In this document: piece after piece, positions 36,765 to 45,727 of the stretch
Layout: every line of letters begins with the position of its first letter
How positions within the stretch are numbered: the first letter of the stretch is position 1
From: TH5896 sp049578985
Lineage (GTDB): Archaea > Thermoproteota > Nitrososphaeria > Nitrososphaerales > Nitrososphaeraceae
NCBI GenBank assembly: GCA_049578985.1
Contig: JBAUMZ010000176.1
Coordinates: 1-64,000 of the forward strand
Direction of reading: 5' to 3'
DNA length: 64,000 bases
Notes under the pieces: model-generated
Seen by the model: the letters and a program-made list of their open reading frames with translations, nothing else
Database searches by the model: none
What the model was told of the DNA's origin: nothing
Position numbers and translations under genes: made by a program

Positions 36765-37443
36765 CTAACGGATTAATTAAATCGACAAATTTACTATTGG
36801 CATTGAACGAGGAGTCGCTAGAATGATCTCCATTCTCAATACACTCTAAGGCAGGTATTGTTTATCTTTCTCCCGATAATATCCTAACTAACGACACAAG
36901 CTCAGACGGTCGAGACAAACCAACTCCTTATTTCGAGTGATAAGGAATGCGACTATACAAGAAGAAGAAGATAACCAGCTGCCTACCGCCAAATTTGATG
37001 TCATATTTGACATGGTCATGGCTCTTCAATGCATCAACACTAAATTTATGACTTTCATCTTACTAATACCTCAGTGCCAAATGATCATACGATGATATGT
37101 CCATTCAAGCTACATAGGCATCTACAAAAAGAAACAATCCTGTAAGCGTAATGAGCGTGTAACGCCTGTAATCTTCCCAACTATCTTTCGTACGGTTTCA
37201 AAAGCATGTTGATGTCGTATTTGGCTGGATGTTCAAATCTTTTCTTGGCAACTGAACTGGGTCAAATAGTGCAACTAACTGTTCGTCCCAAACTGCAAAT
37301 GAGAAATCTAATAGACCGAAAGAGCAGCGTACCAATTCTTATAACCTTATTCGATGAGTAGTGACTAGGTTACTAGAATTGTCGTTTCTAGCGATTAGAA
37401 CATAGAGTTTACAATTTACAAGATCCAGAAGACTTGATTTATA
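36765..37443. other. Gene-poor stretch
   Basis: No supported gene, RNA or repeat. Confidence 0.4.
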
Positions 37444-38454
37444 TTAACCGCCGATTTCTAGCAGAGGCCCCAATTCTTCAGTGTGTCTTGCGCTATGGAT
37501 ATTCAGTTTTTTGTCTATCTCCCTCAGCACCCATTCATCATAAGAGGTTGTATCTGTAAGTACAAACAATTCAACCGTCTTCACACCATCAAATGATTCT
37601 ACTTTCTTCAGAATGTCATCTGCAACGAAAATATCTTGGCTAAATAAAAGAAAGGTTAATACATTATCTGGATCAGTTACAGGTAACTGAAAAAGAATAT
37701 TCTCTCCCAATTGTTCGTAAATGCGACTAACTACCTGATGGCAAGTTGACCTGTCATGCGTATTTACTACCAGTGCAAATTGAATATACCCTACGGTATG
37801 AACAGGATTACACAAGATAAAGAATTTTAGCACGTTATCATCCTTCAACTTTGTCAGTCTTCGGTTAACTGTTCTGGCTGATATAGAAGTCTCTCTAGCT
37901 ATATCATTCATTTCCATCCTAGGGTTGGATATGAGACATTTAATTATTCTTAGATCTGTCTCCGTGAGTTTGTGGCCTTTATTCATATTTGATGAAGCTA
38001 GTGTTGAAGTTGAAGTTGATGACGAAATTGATAATTTGCTTGTAAACATGATGCGGACGCTGGCGGGCCTAAGTGAATCACGCAAAAGTCTGAGCTTATC
38101 CTCATGCCCTTCCTTTATAGCTAGACAAAACGTAGAAATGCCTCCCATACATTTGGAGTGAATTGATACATCTCCAACTAGATTCAATCGATTGATAATA
38201 TCATTCATGTCTGCGGTGTGTTCACGTACAATGAGCATACAACCAATCCCGTATCCAAGCGCAACAGGATTTACTTTAAGCACGAATTTTTCGATTACTC
38301 CGGTGGAGATCATCCTATCCACTCTGGCTTTCACACTCTTGGATGTCATACCAATGGCAGATCCTATACTCATGAATGATTCTCTACAATCCTTTGACAG
38401 AATTCTAATAATCTTGAGATCTTTTTCATCCAAAAAAAGCCGCTGAATTTGCAT
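37444..38454 (-). CDS. Lrp/AsnC-type regulator with two HTH domains
   Basis: 336 residues with two HTH segments: residues 10-55 (EKDLKIIRILSKDCRESFMS, IGSAIGMTSKSVKARVDRMI) and about 165-215 (ETDLRIIKCLISNPRMEMND, IARETSISARTVNRRLTKLK). Each is followed by an effector-like ferredoxin-fold half (GYGIGCMLIVREHTADMND; GYIQFALVVNTHDRSTCHQV). This fusion of two AsnC units is typical of Nitrososphaeria. It binds DNA and probably senses an amino acid or related metabolite; targets unknown. No ligand pocket assignment is possible. Nearest neighbours are a HxlR fragment and sugar dehydrogenase. Confidence 0.85.
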   Translation of the reverse strand: MQIQRLFLDEKDLKIIRILSKDCRESFMSIGSAIGMTSKSVKARVDRMISTGVIEKFVLKVNPVALGYGIGCMLIVREHTADMNDIINRLNLVGDVSIHSKCMGGISTFCLAIKEGHEDKLRLLRDSLRPASVRIMFTSKLSISSSTSTSTLASSNMNKGHKLTETDLRIIKCLISNPRMEMNDIARETSISARTVNRRLTKLKDDNVLKFFILCNPVHTVGYIQFALVVNTHDRSTCHQVVSRIYEQLGENILFQLPVTDPDNVLTFLLFSQDIFVADDILKKVESFDGVKTVELFVLTDTTSYDEWVLREIDKKLNIHSARHTEELGPLLEIGG

Positions 38455-38702
38455 AATTCCCCTTTACTAAACCCAGTCAAACTTTTAAAGTTATTGTTCG
38501 TTGTTGGGAGTATTGCTTGCCCCAACGATAAATAATGTAGAGTCTACATAATTGCATGCCTAGAGGTGAGTCTTTTTGCAAATCTGACGTGTCCTGATAT
38601 TGTCAGATAGGATAATTGATAATAATCGGGACGGTCATTTTCTCGAGAATATAGTGTGGCGTTCAGGATTGGTTTGCAGGTAATGACTAATATTGATTTT
38701 AA

Positions 38703-38933
38703 GAACTGGCGGACGAAGGATTCATAGAGTGTATTGGAAGAAAGAGGCATCCGTTTATGGTGGTGTGGGGGCTTACCGAAAAAGGTGGAGATACAATGCC
38801 TATCCTGATCCAGTTAACGGCCTTTGGTTCCAAGTGGCATTCGGATGTCGTCTTCGAAGACAGGAGATCTAGAACGTTAAACGAGATCTTTCCTCAACCA
38901 GAAGCAAAAAGAATAATGATGGGCATCAGGTAG
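38703..38933 (+). pseudogene. C-terminal half of an HxlR-family regulator
   Basis: The frame reads ELADEGFIECIGRKRHPFMV, WGLTEKGGDTMPILIQLTAF, GSKWHSDVVFED and PQPEAKRIMMGIR, to TAG 38931-38933. 'L-T-E-K-G-x-x-h-x-P-I-L-x-x-L-x-x-W/F' is the wing and last helix of HxlR wHTH regulators. The N-terminal half, with the conserved Cys-Pro and recognition helix, is not readable in the 150 bases upstream without several stops, so the gene is decayed. An ATG at 38757 allows only 58 residues. Confidence 0.6.
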
Positions 38934-39484
38934 GAAATCCCGTAGTTTGTTTTAACTGTGCATATGCGAGCTACTATCCTTTTTGCTGCCATAATCAACA
39001 TTATCTATTCTTTTCTTTGTGTTTTTTGTTTGCAGCATAGTTGTTTAATTCCCCCCCAGATGGTTCAGTGGTATAAGACAGTCTTTCTAGATATCAGGCT
39101 ATCCTGCAAAAAGCTCGGGATTTAAGTATCGCCAGTCGGGATTCTCCGGCTGATGGAAAACCGTTGACAGAGATAATCATGGAGGGGAAGTACCGACTCT
39201 GACACTTGACCCGCCACTCCTTATCCTTTGACTTGTTTTATCGGTGGATTAGGCCGAATAATCCAATCGTGATTGTGATCTCGCATCTCTTAAGCCTCCT
39301 TTTTCTGAACATCTAAATAATACCAATAAGAATGAATAAGGCTAAACTGAACCGCATACACGTCATCATGGATCTTCAATAACTCTGAAAGTACAGGTTT
39401 AAGTCAACCATAAATTTCTACTGTCTGCTATTTGGAGCATTACTACCATCAACGTTAAATGACTCAAGGACTAATAAAATAGCA
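38934..39484. other. Intergenic stretch with a locally GC-richer, possibly structured segment
   Basis: Between 39051 and 39230 base composition is GC-richer than its flanks. It contains TGGTTCAGTGGTATA (matching a tRNA A-box) and hairpins such as AGTCGG/CCGGCT, but no matching acceptor stem or T-arm. It may be a structured non-coding RNA or a decayed tRNA-like element. Promoter-like AT tracts precede the sugar dehydrogenase gene. Confidence 0.3.
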
Positions 39485-40612
39485 TTGGATATTAACACGG
39501 ATTCCGACTCCGATTCTCGTCAACATATGGACCATATTTGCAAACCAACATTGAGGGATGAATCAGCTAAAAATCTAGCCGAACCAGTGAAGCTTGACAA
39601 TCAGATCAATATTCATGAGGAACCTTGCATCTTCGAAAAAGTTCTAGTCGTTGGCTTAGGTCAGCTTGGCCTGCCTGTAGCAAAGTATCTTACCGAGAGA
39701 GGTTTTGATACCTATGGATATGATATCAACAACATGGCTATGAGGCAGGCTGAGAGAATAGCTTCTGTAAGGAAAGCCACCAATCTAAATGAGATTGATG
39801 TATTCATTATTTGCGTTTCGACCCACAAGCCTGAGGATATGTTTTCCCCTCAAGTAGATGGATTATTATCGATAGTTAAGGAAATTTCAAGGGAAGCCAA
39901 AAATGGTGCACTTGTTTCAATAGAGAGTACTATTCCAAGAGGAACTTCTAAAAAGATATTTGAGATGCTCAACCATAGATTACATGTTGCACATGCACCT
40001 CATAGATTTTATTCGCTAGAAGAAAAAGATCATGGAATCAACCAACTTCGTGTTATAGGAGGTGTATGCGACTGTTGTCTTAAAAATGCAATACGGTTCT
40101 ATGGGTATCCAGCCAATACTGTTAAGGATGTTATTGTGAATAGTAAAGATGGTAGTTGTAACAGTACTGTCCTTCATGACAGTACCTCTTACAGTAGGAA
40201 TGATATCGCCAGCAATAGTAGCCTCAAAAGTACCAAAAGTTTGGGGATACCTTTGCATCCTGTATCTAACATAGAAATAGCCGAGATATCAAAGATTGCA
40301 GAAAATGCTCATAGATACTTGCAAATAGCTTTTGCAGAAGATCTCTATCTATATAGCCAGGCCAACGGAATACACTTTGCAGAATTAAGAGAAGCTTTGA
40401 ATACTAAATGGAATGTAAATATACTTGAACCGAGGGACGGAATAGGTGGACACTGTTTGCCTAAAGATACCAAGATGTTCATGCAATCGTCGCAATCTCA
40501 AAACAAGAGCAAAATATTATGCGCCGCCATCGAAGTCGACCGCACATATAGCGAATATAGACAGGCGAAAAATATTGCAGCAAAGCTGAGGACCGACGGT
40601 CTGATATCCTAG
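39485..40612 (+). CDS. Nucleotide-sugar (UDP-ManNAc/GlcNAc type) dehydrogenase
   Basis: 375 residues. The first 50 are a polar extension; ATG 39527-39531 region (MDHICKPTL) is a shorter alternative to TTG 39485. The Rossmann motif is VLVVGLGQLGLPVAKYL (residues about 53-69). Central helix and the catalytic segment GIGGHCLPKDTKMF (Cys nucleophile, about residue 325) are conserved, as is IPRGTSKKIFEML. These four-electron NAD+ enzymes oxidise UDP-sugars to uronic acids for S-layer or exopolysaccharide glycans. Length is shorter than the usual 420-440, mainly at the C-terminal domain (ends ...RTDGLIS), which may be truncated. No glycosyltransferase is adjacent. Confidence 0.8.
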   Translation: MDINTDSDSDSRQHMDHICKPTLRDESAKNLAEPVKLDNQINIHEEPCIFEKVLVVGLGQLGLPVAKYLTERGFDTYGYDINNMAMRQAERIASVRKATNLNEIDVFIICVSTHKPEDMFSPQVDGLLSIVKEISREAKNGALVSIESTIPRGTSKKIFEMLNHRLHVAHAPHRFYSLEEKDHGINQLRVIGGVCDCCLKNAIRFYGYPANTVKDVIVNSKDGSCNSTVLHDSTSYSRNDIASNSSLKSTKSLGIPLHPVSNIEIAEISKIAENAHRYLQIAFAEDLYLYSQANGIHFAELREALNTKWNVNILEPRDGIGGHCLPKDTKMFMQSSQSQNKSKILCAAIEVDRTYSEYRQAKNIAAKLRTDGLIS

Positions 40613-40706
40613 ACCAAACTAATGGCAGCGCTAAAAAACAGTTATTGGGCATCGATTAGAGAATTAGAAGTGTACTATCATGTTGCTACTATAGGATATT
40701 TCAATC

Positions 40707-40901
40707 TTGGGCAAATCATACGAGCAGACCATCAATTCTTATATGTATACTTCAAGTTCAGTTTCTCCTTTCTCCTACAATTCAGCTGATATTGAAATTG
40801 TTTACCCAAGTAACGACCAAACTGCAAACACTGAAAGCAATTTAGAAATCTCAGGTATCTCGACTCTCAGAGGTTCTATCCTATCTGTATATACTGGATA
40901 A
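40707..40901 (+). pseudogene. Fragment of a secreted protein
   Basis: From TTG 40707 the frame reads IEIVYPSNDQTANTESNLEI then SGISTLRGSILSVYTG and stops. 'I-x-Y-P-x-N-x-Q-x-V-x-x-x-x-L-x-I-S-G-x-S-T' resembles the start of an Ig-like beta-domain in Nitrososphaeria secreted proteins. No signal peptide is present and the domain ends early, so it seems to be a remnant. Confidence 0.35.
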
Positions 40902-40925
40902 TCTCGCCAGAGTTTAAAGTATAAA

Positions 40926-40958
40926 ATACTATACTATTGGGGATGTATAGTATAGTAT
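40926..40958. repeat. 12-bp inverted repeat (strong hairpin)
   Basis: ATACTATACTAT (40926-40937), a 9-base loop TGGGGATGT and ATAGTATAGTAT (40947-40958) form a perfect 12-base stem. The right arm continues with one more AGTAT unit. It lies just after the fragment above, downstream of the sugar dehydrogenase, and may stop transcription or bind a dimeric protein; no T-run follows. Confidence 0.75.
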
Positions 40959-41232
40959 AGTATATCATAATTGGTATGAATTGAAGTATCGATTGATGTC
41001 AAATTGCTTAGTCATTAAAAAATTAGAGTTTCAGAATATCAAATAATACCTAAGGGCTATAGTAGGTGTTAAGGCAGAATGGAGAGAATAAGGATAAGAT
41101 TGAAGATTTCTAGTTTCCTGCTATAGAATTCTGTCTTACAGAGACTCGGATTGTCATCTATTCGGAGTCGTAGTACCGTCACGGCTAAATATTAGGACAC
41201 TATTATTGTACTTATGAAAGCCACACAAGAAA

Positions 41233-41625
41233 TTGCGTTTTGTGACTACAATCATTATGCGAATCCATCTTATTACTATCATCAAACTGAACAAATCCCT
41301 GAAAAAACTCACCTCCCGGTTGTTAAGTATGCGATATTCACAAACTCGAACTCTAGGAGTAACCTCTTTACAATTTCGAGAAGTACGAAAAGGCCTTTAT
41401 GATCGCGATAGATGTCATTTTACCTCAAGAATGAAGAATATTTCGTTGCCGTGTAAATGTAAGTTAGGATGGAACGAAACGGAAACATCTTTGATTATGT
41501 GTAATATTCATTATAATGCGTACCTTGATGCAGAACCTAATACTACAGCAGATGATTTTATAAAGATCGTGGCTAGTCCTAAGGGCTCAAATTACTCGCA
41601 TAAAATACTAGAAAGTCTAAGGTAG
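41233..41625 (+). CDS. Hypothetical protein, possibly frame-shifted at its start
   Basis: The frame encodes 130 residues. The second half is convincing: MKNISLPCKCKLGWNETETS then LIMCNIHYNAYLDAEPNT and FIKIVASPKGSNYSHKIL, with a C-x-C and a later Cys/His. The first half, before residue 58, is low-quality and overlaps another frame starting ATG 41214 (MKATQEIAFCDYNHYANPSY), so one gene may be split between the two. Family unknown. Confidence 0.35.
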   Translation: MRFVTTIIMRIHLITIIKLNKSLKKLTSRLLSMRYSQTRTLGVTSLQFREVRKGLYDRDRCHFTSRMKNISLPCKCKLGWNETETSLIMCNIHYNAYLDAEPNTTADDFIKIVASPKGSNYSHKILESLR

Positions 41626-42110
41626 ATTGATTTAGATTATAGATTGTTTTTCAGCAGCGTCTGAATTTAATTAGTTCACAGCACGGTACGGGTTAATTAC
41701 ATCTATCATTTGATCAGCAACCTTGAGGGATGATAACCATACTTTAGATAAAGTGAAATCAGCAGAGAATGATCTGATAGATGCACATAGATTAAGCATA
41801 TGCTTTTTACAGTGTAGTAGTGAATCCATAAATTAGTCAAAAGAAAAGGCAGGTGATCCTCTGATATTGGCAGCAGGGATGTCTGCGACATATCAGATCA
41901 CCCACTTGAGTTAGACATTATTTCCTATTCTACTCGCCTCCAATAAATGATAAATGGATTTATTTTCATTTCGTTGATATATCGTATACTTGTTAGTACA
42001 AGGAGCTAATGTTTATGGAAAACTACATAGATAAACAACAATTATCTATGGTTGCTTGATTCATAAAGATCTTCTATTTGTAACCTTCAATTTAATGGAG
42101 ATGTTATTTA
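41626..42110. other. Intergenic stretch
   Basis: No supported gene; only short frames. Confidence 0.35.
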
Positions 42111-42230
42111 ATGCGCGTGCTGGTAAGTGATCTTAGATCGATTGTACAAGCCGTTTTCAGTGATCATGATGTTACCAATTGTGTAGCAGAAATTACAATT
42201 GGTTCGGTGTTAGGCAAAATAAGAAATTAA
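42111..42230 (+). CDS. Possible 39-residue protein
   Basis: ATG 42111 opens a frame to TAA 42228-42230 (MRVLVSDLRSIVQAVFSDHD, VAEITIGSVLGKIRN). It looks like the start of a soluble alpha/beta domain, so it may be a truncated N-terminus. No RBS. Low support. Confidence 0.25.
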   Translation: MRVLVSDLRSIVQAVFSDHDVTNCVAEITIGSVLGKIRN

Positions 42231-42358
42231 TTGACCAGTTGCTTCTAACTGATTATCATATAGTTCGAGTATGTTGAAAGGATTTCATATAGATAATATT
42301 CATTTCTACTGACTTCGTTACCAATTTCACACCATGAAACTAGACTTGAAACTGAGTA

Positions 42359-42372
42359 ATTTATATATAAAG
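42359..42372 (+). promoter_or_regulatory. TATA box of the tmk-like pair
   Basis: TTTATATATAAAG is centred about 25 bases upstream of the GTG start at 42389, the spacing of box A to transcription start in archaea. This suggests a leaderless or nearly leaderless transcript. Confidence 0.6.
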
Positions 42373-42388
42373 ACTGGAGCTAATAATT

Positions 42389-43159
42389 GTGGCTAATCAG
42401 ACCATACAACCAAGAAAGGTGTTTCCTGTTAAGACTTTACATTATGGAAATGAAGCTCGTAATGAAGAGGGGCTTAAAGGAAGGCTAATCATTGTTGAAG
42501 GAATAGATGGATCCGGAAAATCGACACAGATTCATCTCTTAGAACAATGGCTACGATCTAGGAATATTGCTGTTTTTCTTACAGAGTGGAATTCTTCCGA
42601 TATGGTCAAACAGATTACCTCTAAAGGAAAAAAGAAGGGTAAGCTTACCCCAACCACGTTCAGCCTATTGCATGCAACGGACTTCGCTGATAGATATGAG
42701 AGAAAGATTCTTCCACTTCTTAGAGCAGGCTATATCGTCTTGGCCGATCGATACGTCTATACAGCATTTGCTAGAGATATAGTGCGAGGGTGCAGTAGAA
42801 ATTGGGTCTACAAAGTCTATAGCTATGCCTTAAAGCCAGATCTCACATTCTATTTCAGAGTGCCTATTGACGTGGCAATTGAAAGAATTCTCGTTGGACG
42901 ACCAAAACTGAAATACTATGAAGCAGGGATGGATTTGAATCTTAGTAACGACCCGTATGAAAGTTATAGGATTTTTCAACAGAGAATAATTGATGAATAT
43001 GACGTTATGGCCCAAGACGAAGGGTTTGCTGTTATCGACGGGACATCTCCCATCGAGGAGCAACAAGAACAAGTACGTGATTTAGTTAAAGGTATAATTC
43101 CGAGAAACCAACGTAAAATTCTTGAATCAGAGCCTATCAGCATAGGGGCGCCGGCATGA
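42389..43159 (+). CDS. tmk: Thymidylate kinase-like protein with intact P-loop (first of pair)
   Basis: GTG start, 256 residues. Residues 33-46 read LIIVEGIDGSGKST, the Walker A of dTMP kinases. Other family motifs are TDFADRYERKILPLLRAGYI, LADRYVYTAFARD (the D-R-Y/F base-site region) and FYFRVPIDVAIERIL followed by the LID segment. dTMP kinase phosphorylates dTMP to dTDP for DNA synthesis. Its C-terminal extension (EQVRDLVKGIIPRNQRK) and length exceed the usual 200-210. The stop TGA overlaps the ATG of a second, related gene by 4 bases, so the two are translationally coupled. Confidence 0.85.
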   Translation: MANQTIQPRKVFPVKTLHYGNEARNEEGLKGRLIIVEGIDGSGKSTQIHLLEQWLRSRNIAVFLTEWNSSDMVKQITSKGKKKGKLTPTTFSLLHATDFADRYERKILPLLRAGYIVLADRYVYTAFARDIVRGCSRNWVYKVYSYALKPDLTFYFRVPIDVAIERILVGRPKLKYYEAGMDLNLSNDPYESYRIFQQRIIDEYDVMAQDEGFAVIDGTSPIEEQQEQVRDLVKGIIPRNQRKILESEPISIGAPA

Positions 43160-43992
43160 TAAGCAGGACACGAGTACGAAAAGGAACATCGAAGACTACG
43201 ACTACGCAAAGACGAAGGACTCAACAGGCCAACTATGAAGTCGATGACGCCAATGCTTTGCGAAATACTATGAAGGAAGCTCACCGCTCGCGGTCACCAC
43301 TGTTTTATGGAGATGGCATTAGGTACCTTCAGAACGATACTCACCTTACAGGGAAGCTTATTGTCATTGAGGGACCTGATGCTTCGGGTAGAACGAGTCA
43401 GATCTCTGTAATACAACCAAGATTAGAAGCTGATGGACATGCTGTCCTTACCACAGGATTACGTAGATCTGAACTGATTGGTGAGGGGATATTGGAAGCT
43501 AAAAGGAATTTCGTACTGGGAAGGAGAACTCTTAGCTTATTTTATGCAGCAGACTTTGCGGACCAGCTTGAGAACAAGATTATTCCCGCATTGAGGGCAG
43601 GATACATCGTGCTTGCCGACAGATATATTTTTACATTGATGGCTAGGGATGCGGTAAGAAAGATTAGCAGGACATGGTCGCACGCATTGTATGGTTTTGC
43701 GTTGAAACCTGATCTAGTCTTCTATCTAGATGTAGATCCTAATGAGTTGATTCATAGAGTATTTCAAAAAAATTTCTCCCTCGATTACTACGAATCAGGC
43801 TCAGATGTCGGACTCTCTGAGGACATGTTTGAGTCATTCATTATGTATCAAAACATGTTGGCAAAGGAATTCCACCGAATGCAGAAGAAATATGGATTGA
43901 TTCCCATCGACGGAAATCGTACAATCGAAGAAATTAATACTGACCTTTTGAAACGCATTGGCGATTTTCTCAATAGAACTGCTGCTCAATAA
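43156..43992 (+). CDS. Thymidylate kinase-like protein with degenerate P-loop (second of pair)
   Basis: 278 residues; the first 60 form a basic extension (RTRVRKGTSKTTTTQRRRTQ). The P-loop position reads IEGPDASGRTS, i.e. Lys of GxxGxGK(S/T) is replaced by Arg79 and the pattern lacks the second glycine. Downstream the family shape persists: AADFADQLENKIIPALRAGY, LADRYIFTLMARDAV, FYLDVDPNELIHRVF, YYESGSDVGLSEDMFESFIM. This is homologous to its upstream partner (about 30-35% by eye). Loss of the invariant Lys argues against normal ATP hydrolysis, so it may act as a regulatory or structural subunit of a heteromer, or use a different phosphoryl donor. Gene order ATGA overlap supports joint function. 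Confidence 0.85.
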   Translation: MISRTRVRKGTSKTTTTQRRRTQQANYEVDDANALRNTMKEAHRSRSPLFYGDGIRYLQNDTHLTGKLIVIEGPDASGRTSQISVIQPRLEADGHAVLTTGLRRSELIGEGILEAKRNFVLGRRTLSLFYAADFADQLENKIIPALRAGYIVLADRYIFTLMARDAVRKISRTWSHALYGFALKPDLVFYLDVDPNELIHRVFQKNFSLDYYESGSDVGLSEDMFESFIMYQNMLAKEFHRMQKKYGLIPIDGNRTIEEINTDLLKRIGDFLNRTAAQ

Positions 43993-44038
43993 GGCTCAAG
44001 TATTCATATGAATTAATTTGATCAATTTCGAGTATGAT

Positions 44039-44686
44039 CTATTTACTACTCCCAGTTATATTCAAGGAATAAGAAACATCAGACAAGGTTCCATTTAGTT
44101 TCCCAGTAAACGAATTTTTATGAATCCCGGGTGAAAACACACTAGGTTTCAAAAAAACCCAGTCACCAGCGGCAATCCCTGAAACATTTTGAGCGGATAT
44201 CCCGAGAATGTTATCTTCAGGCAAATGTGTTCAGGTTACTTCCATCAATAGTTACTTTCGTATTTGTATCGCTTTTTTGTAGTGATGCACACGCTCTTAG
44301 CTGATCTTCTGTTCTATTCACTACGAGAGTATTATAACAATAAGAAGTTGTTGCCGGAAAGAATATTGATACTTCAGATGGAACTGTACAACTCCTAAAG
44401 GCAGTATCGTTCAATGATCCCGCCAAGAAGAAGACAGGGTACATTCTTTACTATCCATATCGAGGGCAGGGTTGGAATCTGAAGGTATGCTAACCAACCA
44501 GTTCCACCATGATTCTGTCCACTTGTAATAAGGAATTCCCAAAGGCTCAGAGTCAACTAAGTAGATGTATGTCTCAGACTCATCCTGTCCAAACGCATTA
44601 CTGGGGGCAAAATTTGAGTTAAAGAGTGGTATGATGAATAACATGATAAGAACGATGATTGCCCTCATTCTCATGGAAGGGATCAC
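44039..44686 (-). pseudogene. Secreted protein of the W-rich/LKPL family, broken by two frameshifts
   Basis: First frame (44686-44411): signal peptide IVLIMLFIIPLFNSNFAPSN then YKWTESWWNWLVSIPSDSNP. Second frame (44444-44217): VFFLAGSLNDTAFRSCTVPS, EVSIFFPATTSYCYNTLVV. Third frame (44224-44039): EDNILGISAQNVSGIAAGDW then VFLKPSVFSPGIHKNSFTGK and VSYSLNITG. This is one protein of about 215 codons, with family landmarks W-W-x-W, the Cys pairs, and the C-terminal 'W-x-F-L-K-P-x-x-x-G-x-H'. The same family's tail is at 2379-2579. Function unknown; both copies are decayed. Confidence 0.65.
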
Positions 44687-44912
44687 TTTTATTCTGTATT
44701 ACAAAAGATGATACGAATAATTTAAAGTAGATCTATATGATCTATATTAAATCCAATGCCATATCCTTAGATCGGCGATGACCTTCAACCGCCAACCAAT
44801 TCATTCAAAGTTTCTACAAGAAAGTTCGTTCAAACCGTATAGATCTATATTCAACTATTGTATTAATTGATTTCATTTACATCAAGTTTTATTCTAGCTG
44901 AGAGTATTACAT

Positions 44913-45221
44913 TTGACATACTCAACTAAAATAAACAAAAGGTCAAATTCCTATGCAGAAACATTATCTTGGAAATATGATGTTTGTAAGTGTTGTGATT
45001 ATAGGACTTCCTTTACATGTGTTAGGTGTAAATACTGCTGGAGTTGTCATTGGAAAAAAGAACGTTTAGAAAGGAATGAACTTTTAAGGAATAGATTTCT
45101 GCCCAATGTGAAACAGCGGATTGCAAGTGAGACGACAAATAGCAATAAATTAGCACAATTGAAACATGAAAAAATAGAGATTATTGAACAACAGGTTTCT
45201 CCCCCGATGCTTTTGAAATAG
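44913..45221 (+). CDS. Cys-rich zinc-binding protein
   Basis: 102 residues. Residues 24-46 contain DVCKCCDYRTSFTCVRCKYC followed by WSCHWKKE, i.e. C-x-C-C and C-x2-C-x2-C-x2-C-x-H. Such density indicates a one- or two-zinc mini-domain. The rest is a basic helix (RLERNELLRNRFLPN) and a coiled tail. The sequence is likely nucleic-acid or protein binding. An ATG-proximal TATA-like tract (AATTGATTTCATTTA) lies upstream. Its 3' end overlaps the MOSC remnant. Confidence 0.6.
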   Translation: MTYSTKINKRSNSYAETLSWKYDVCKCCDYRTSFTCVRCKYCWSCHWKKERLERNELLRNRFLPNVKQRIASETTNSNKLAQLKHEKIEIIEQQVSPPMLLK

Positions 45222-45559
45222 GGTATTCAAAGATTATCGCAACCCAATCTAGAATGCCATGTTATAAACTGGGTGTTAAATTCGGACGTATGGATGTCAT
45301 CAAAAAGTTTCTAGCAAGTGGTCGTTCAGGAATATATTTCAAAGTTTTAGAGGAGGGTGAAGTAGGAGCAGGAGATAAGATAGTACAAATAAAGAAGGAC
45401 ACTAATCAAATCGCGATTAGCGACGTTGTACGGTTGTAAGCAAGTGACAGAGAAGATATCAAAACGATGCGACGTGCAGTCAGAGTTGAGGCTTTGCCTG
45501 AAGGATGGAAACATTATTTTCTTGAACAGATCAGACGAATAGAAAAAAGTCGGGCCTAA
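45206..45559 (+). pseudogene. MOSC-domain (YiiM-like) protein, C-terminal part with one in-frame stop
   Basis: The frame from about 45206 reads ATQSRMPCYKLGVKFGRMD then FKVLEEGEVGAGDKIVQIKK and ends with TAA (45437-45439) after ISDVVRL. The frame resumes directly as REDIKTMRRAVRVEALPEGW, YFLEQIRRIEKSRA to TAA 45557-45559. 'M-P-C-Y-K-L-G-x-K-F', 'LEEGE-V-x-A-G-D' and 'LPEGW' are the MOSC/YiiM order. MOSC proteins bind molybdenum cofactor or handle sulfur. The N-terminal half is missing and a stop is present where Tyr or another residue is expected, so it is a pseudogene. Confidence 0.65.
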
Positions 45560-45610
45560 AGGAAACACCGGTAATTGGAAAGAAGAATACGAAATAGGGA
45601 TGTGCAGAAT

Positions 45611-45727
45611 ATGCAGGCGATTGAACAACAACAACAACAACAACCAGAGGGACCAGATGAAAAAGCTATTTTGTTATCATTGACAGGTACGGGTATAACT
45701 GCAAACCTCACAAGAAGCAGCGCTTAA
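45611..45727 (+). CDS. Possible 38-residue Gln-rich peptide
   Basis: ATG 45611 begins MQAIEQQQQQQPEGPDEKAI then LLSLTGTGITANLTRSSA, ending at TAA 45725-45727. Six CAA codons form a trinucleotide repeat (45625-45642). It may be a fragment; no family known. Confidence 0.25.
   Translation: MQAIEQQQQQQPEGPDEKAILLSLTGTGITANLTRSSA

Noticed and set aside
39051..39130. tRNA gene suggested by TGGTTCAGTGGTATA
   Set aside because: The A-box matches, but no acceptor stem partner, no TTCRA T-loop and no anticodon arm can be drawn; I keep it only as a possible structured segment.
42976..43284. 102-codon minus-strand frame across the tmk pair junction
   Set aside because: Antisense shadow of two well-supported kinase genes, with Ser/Cys-biased composition.
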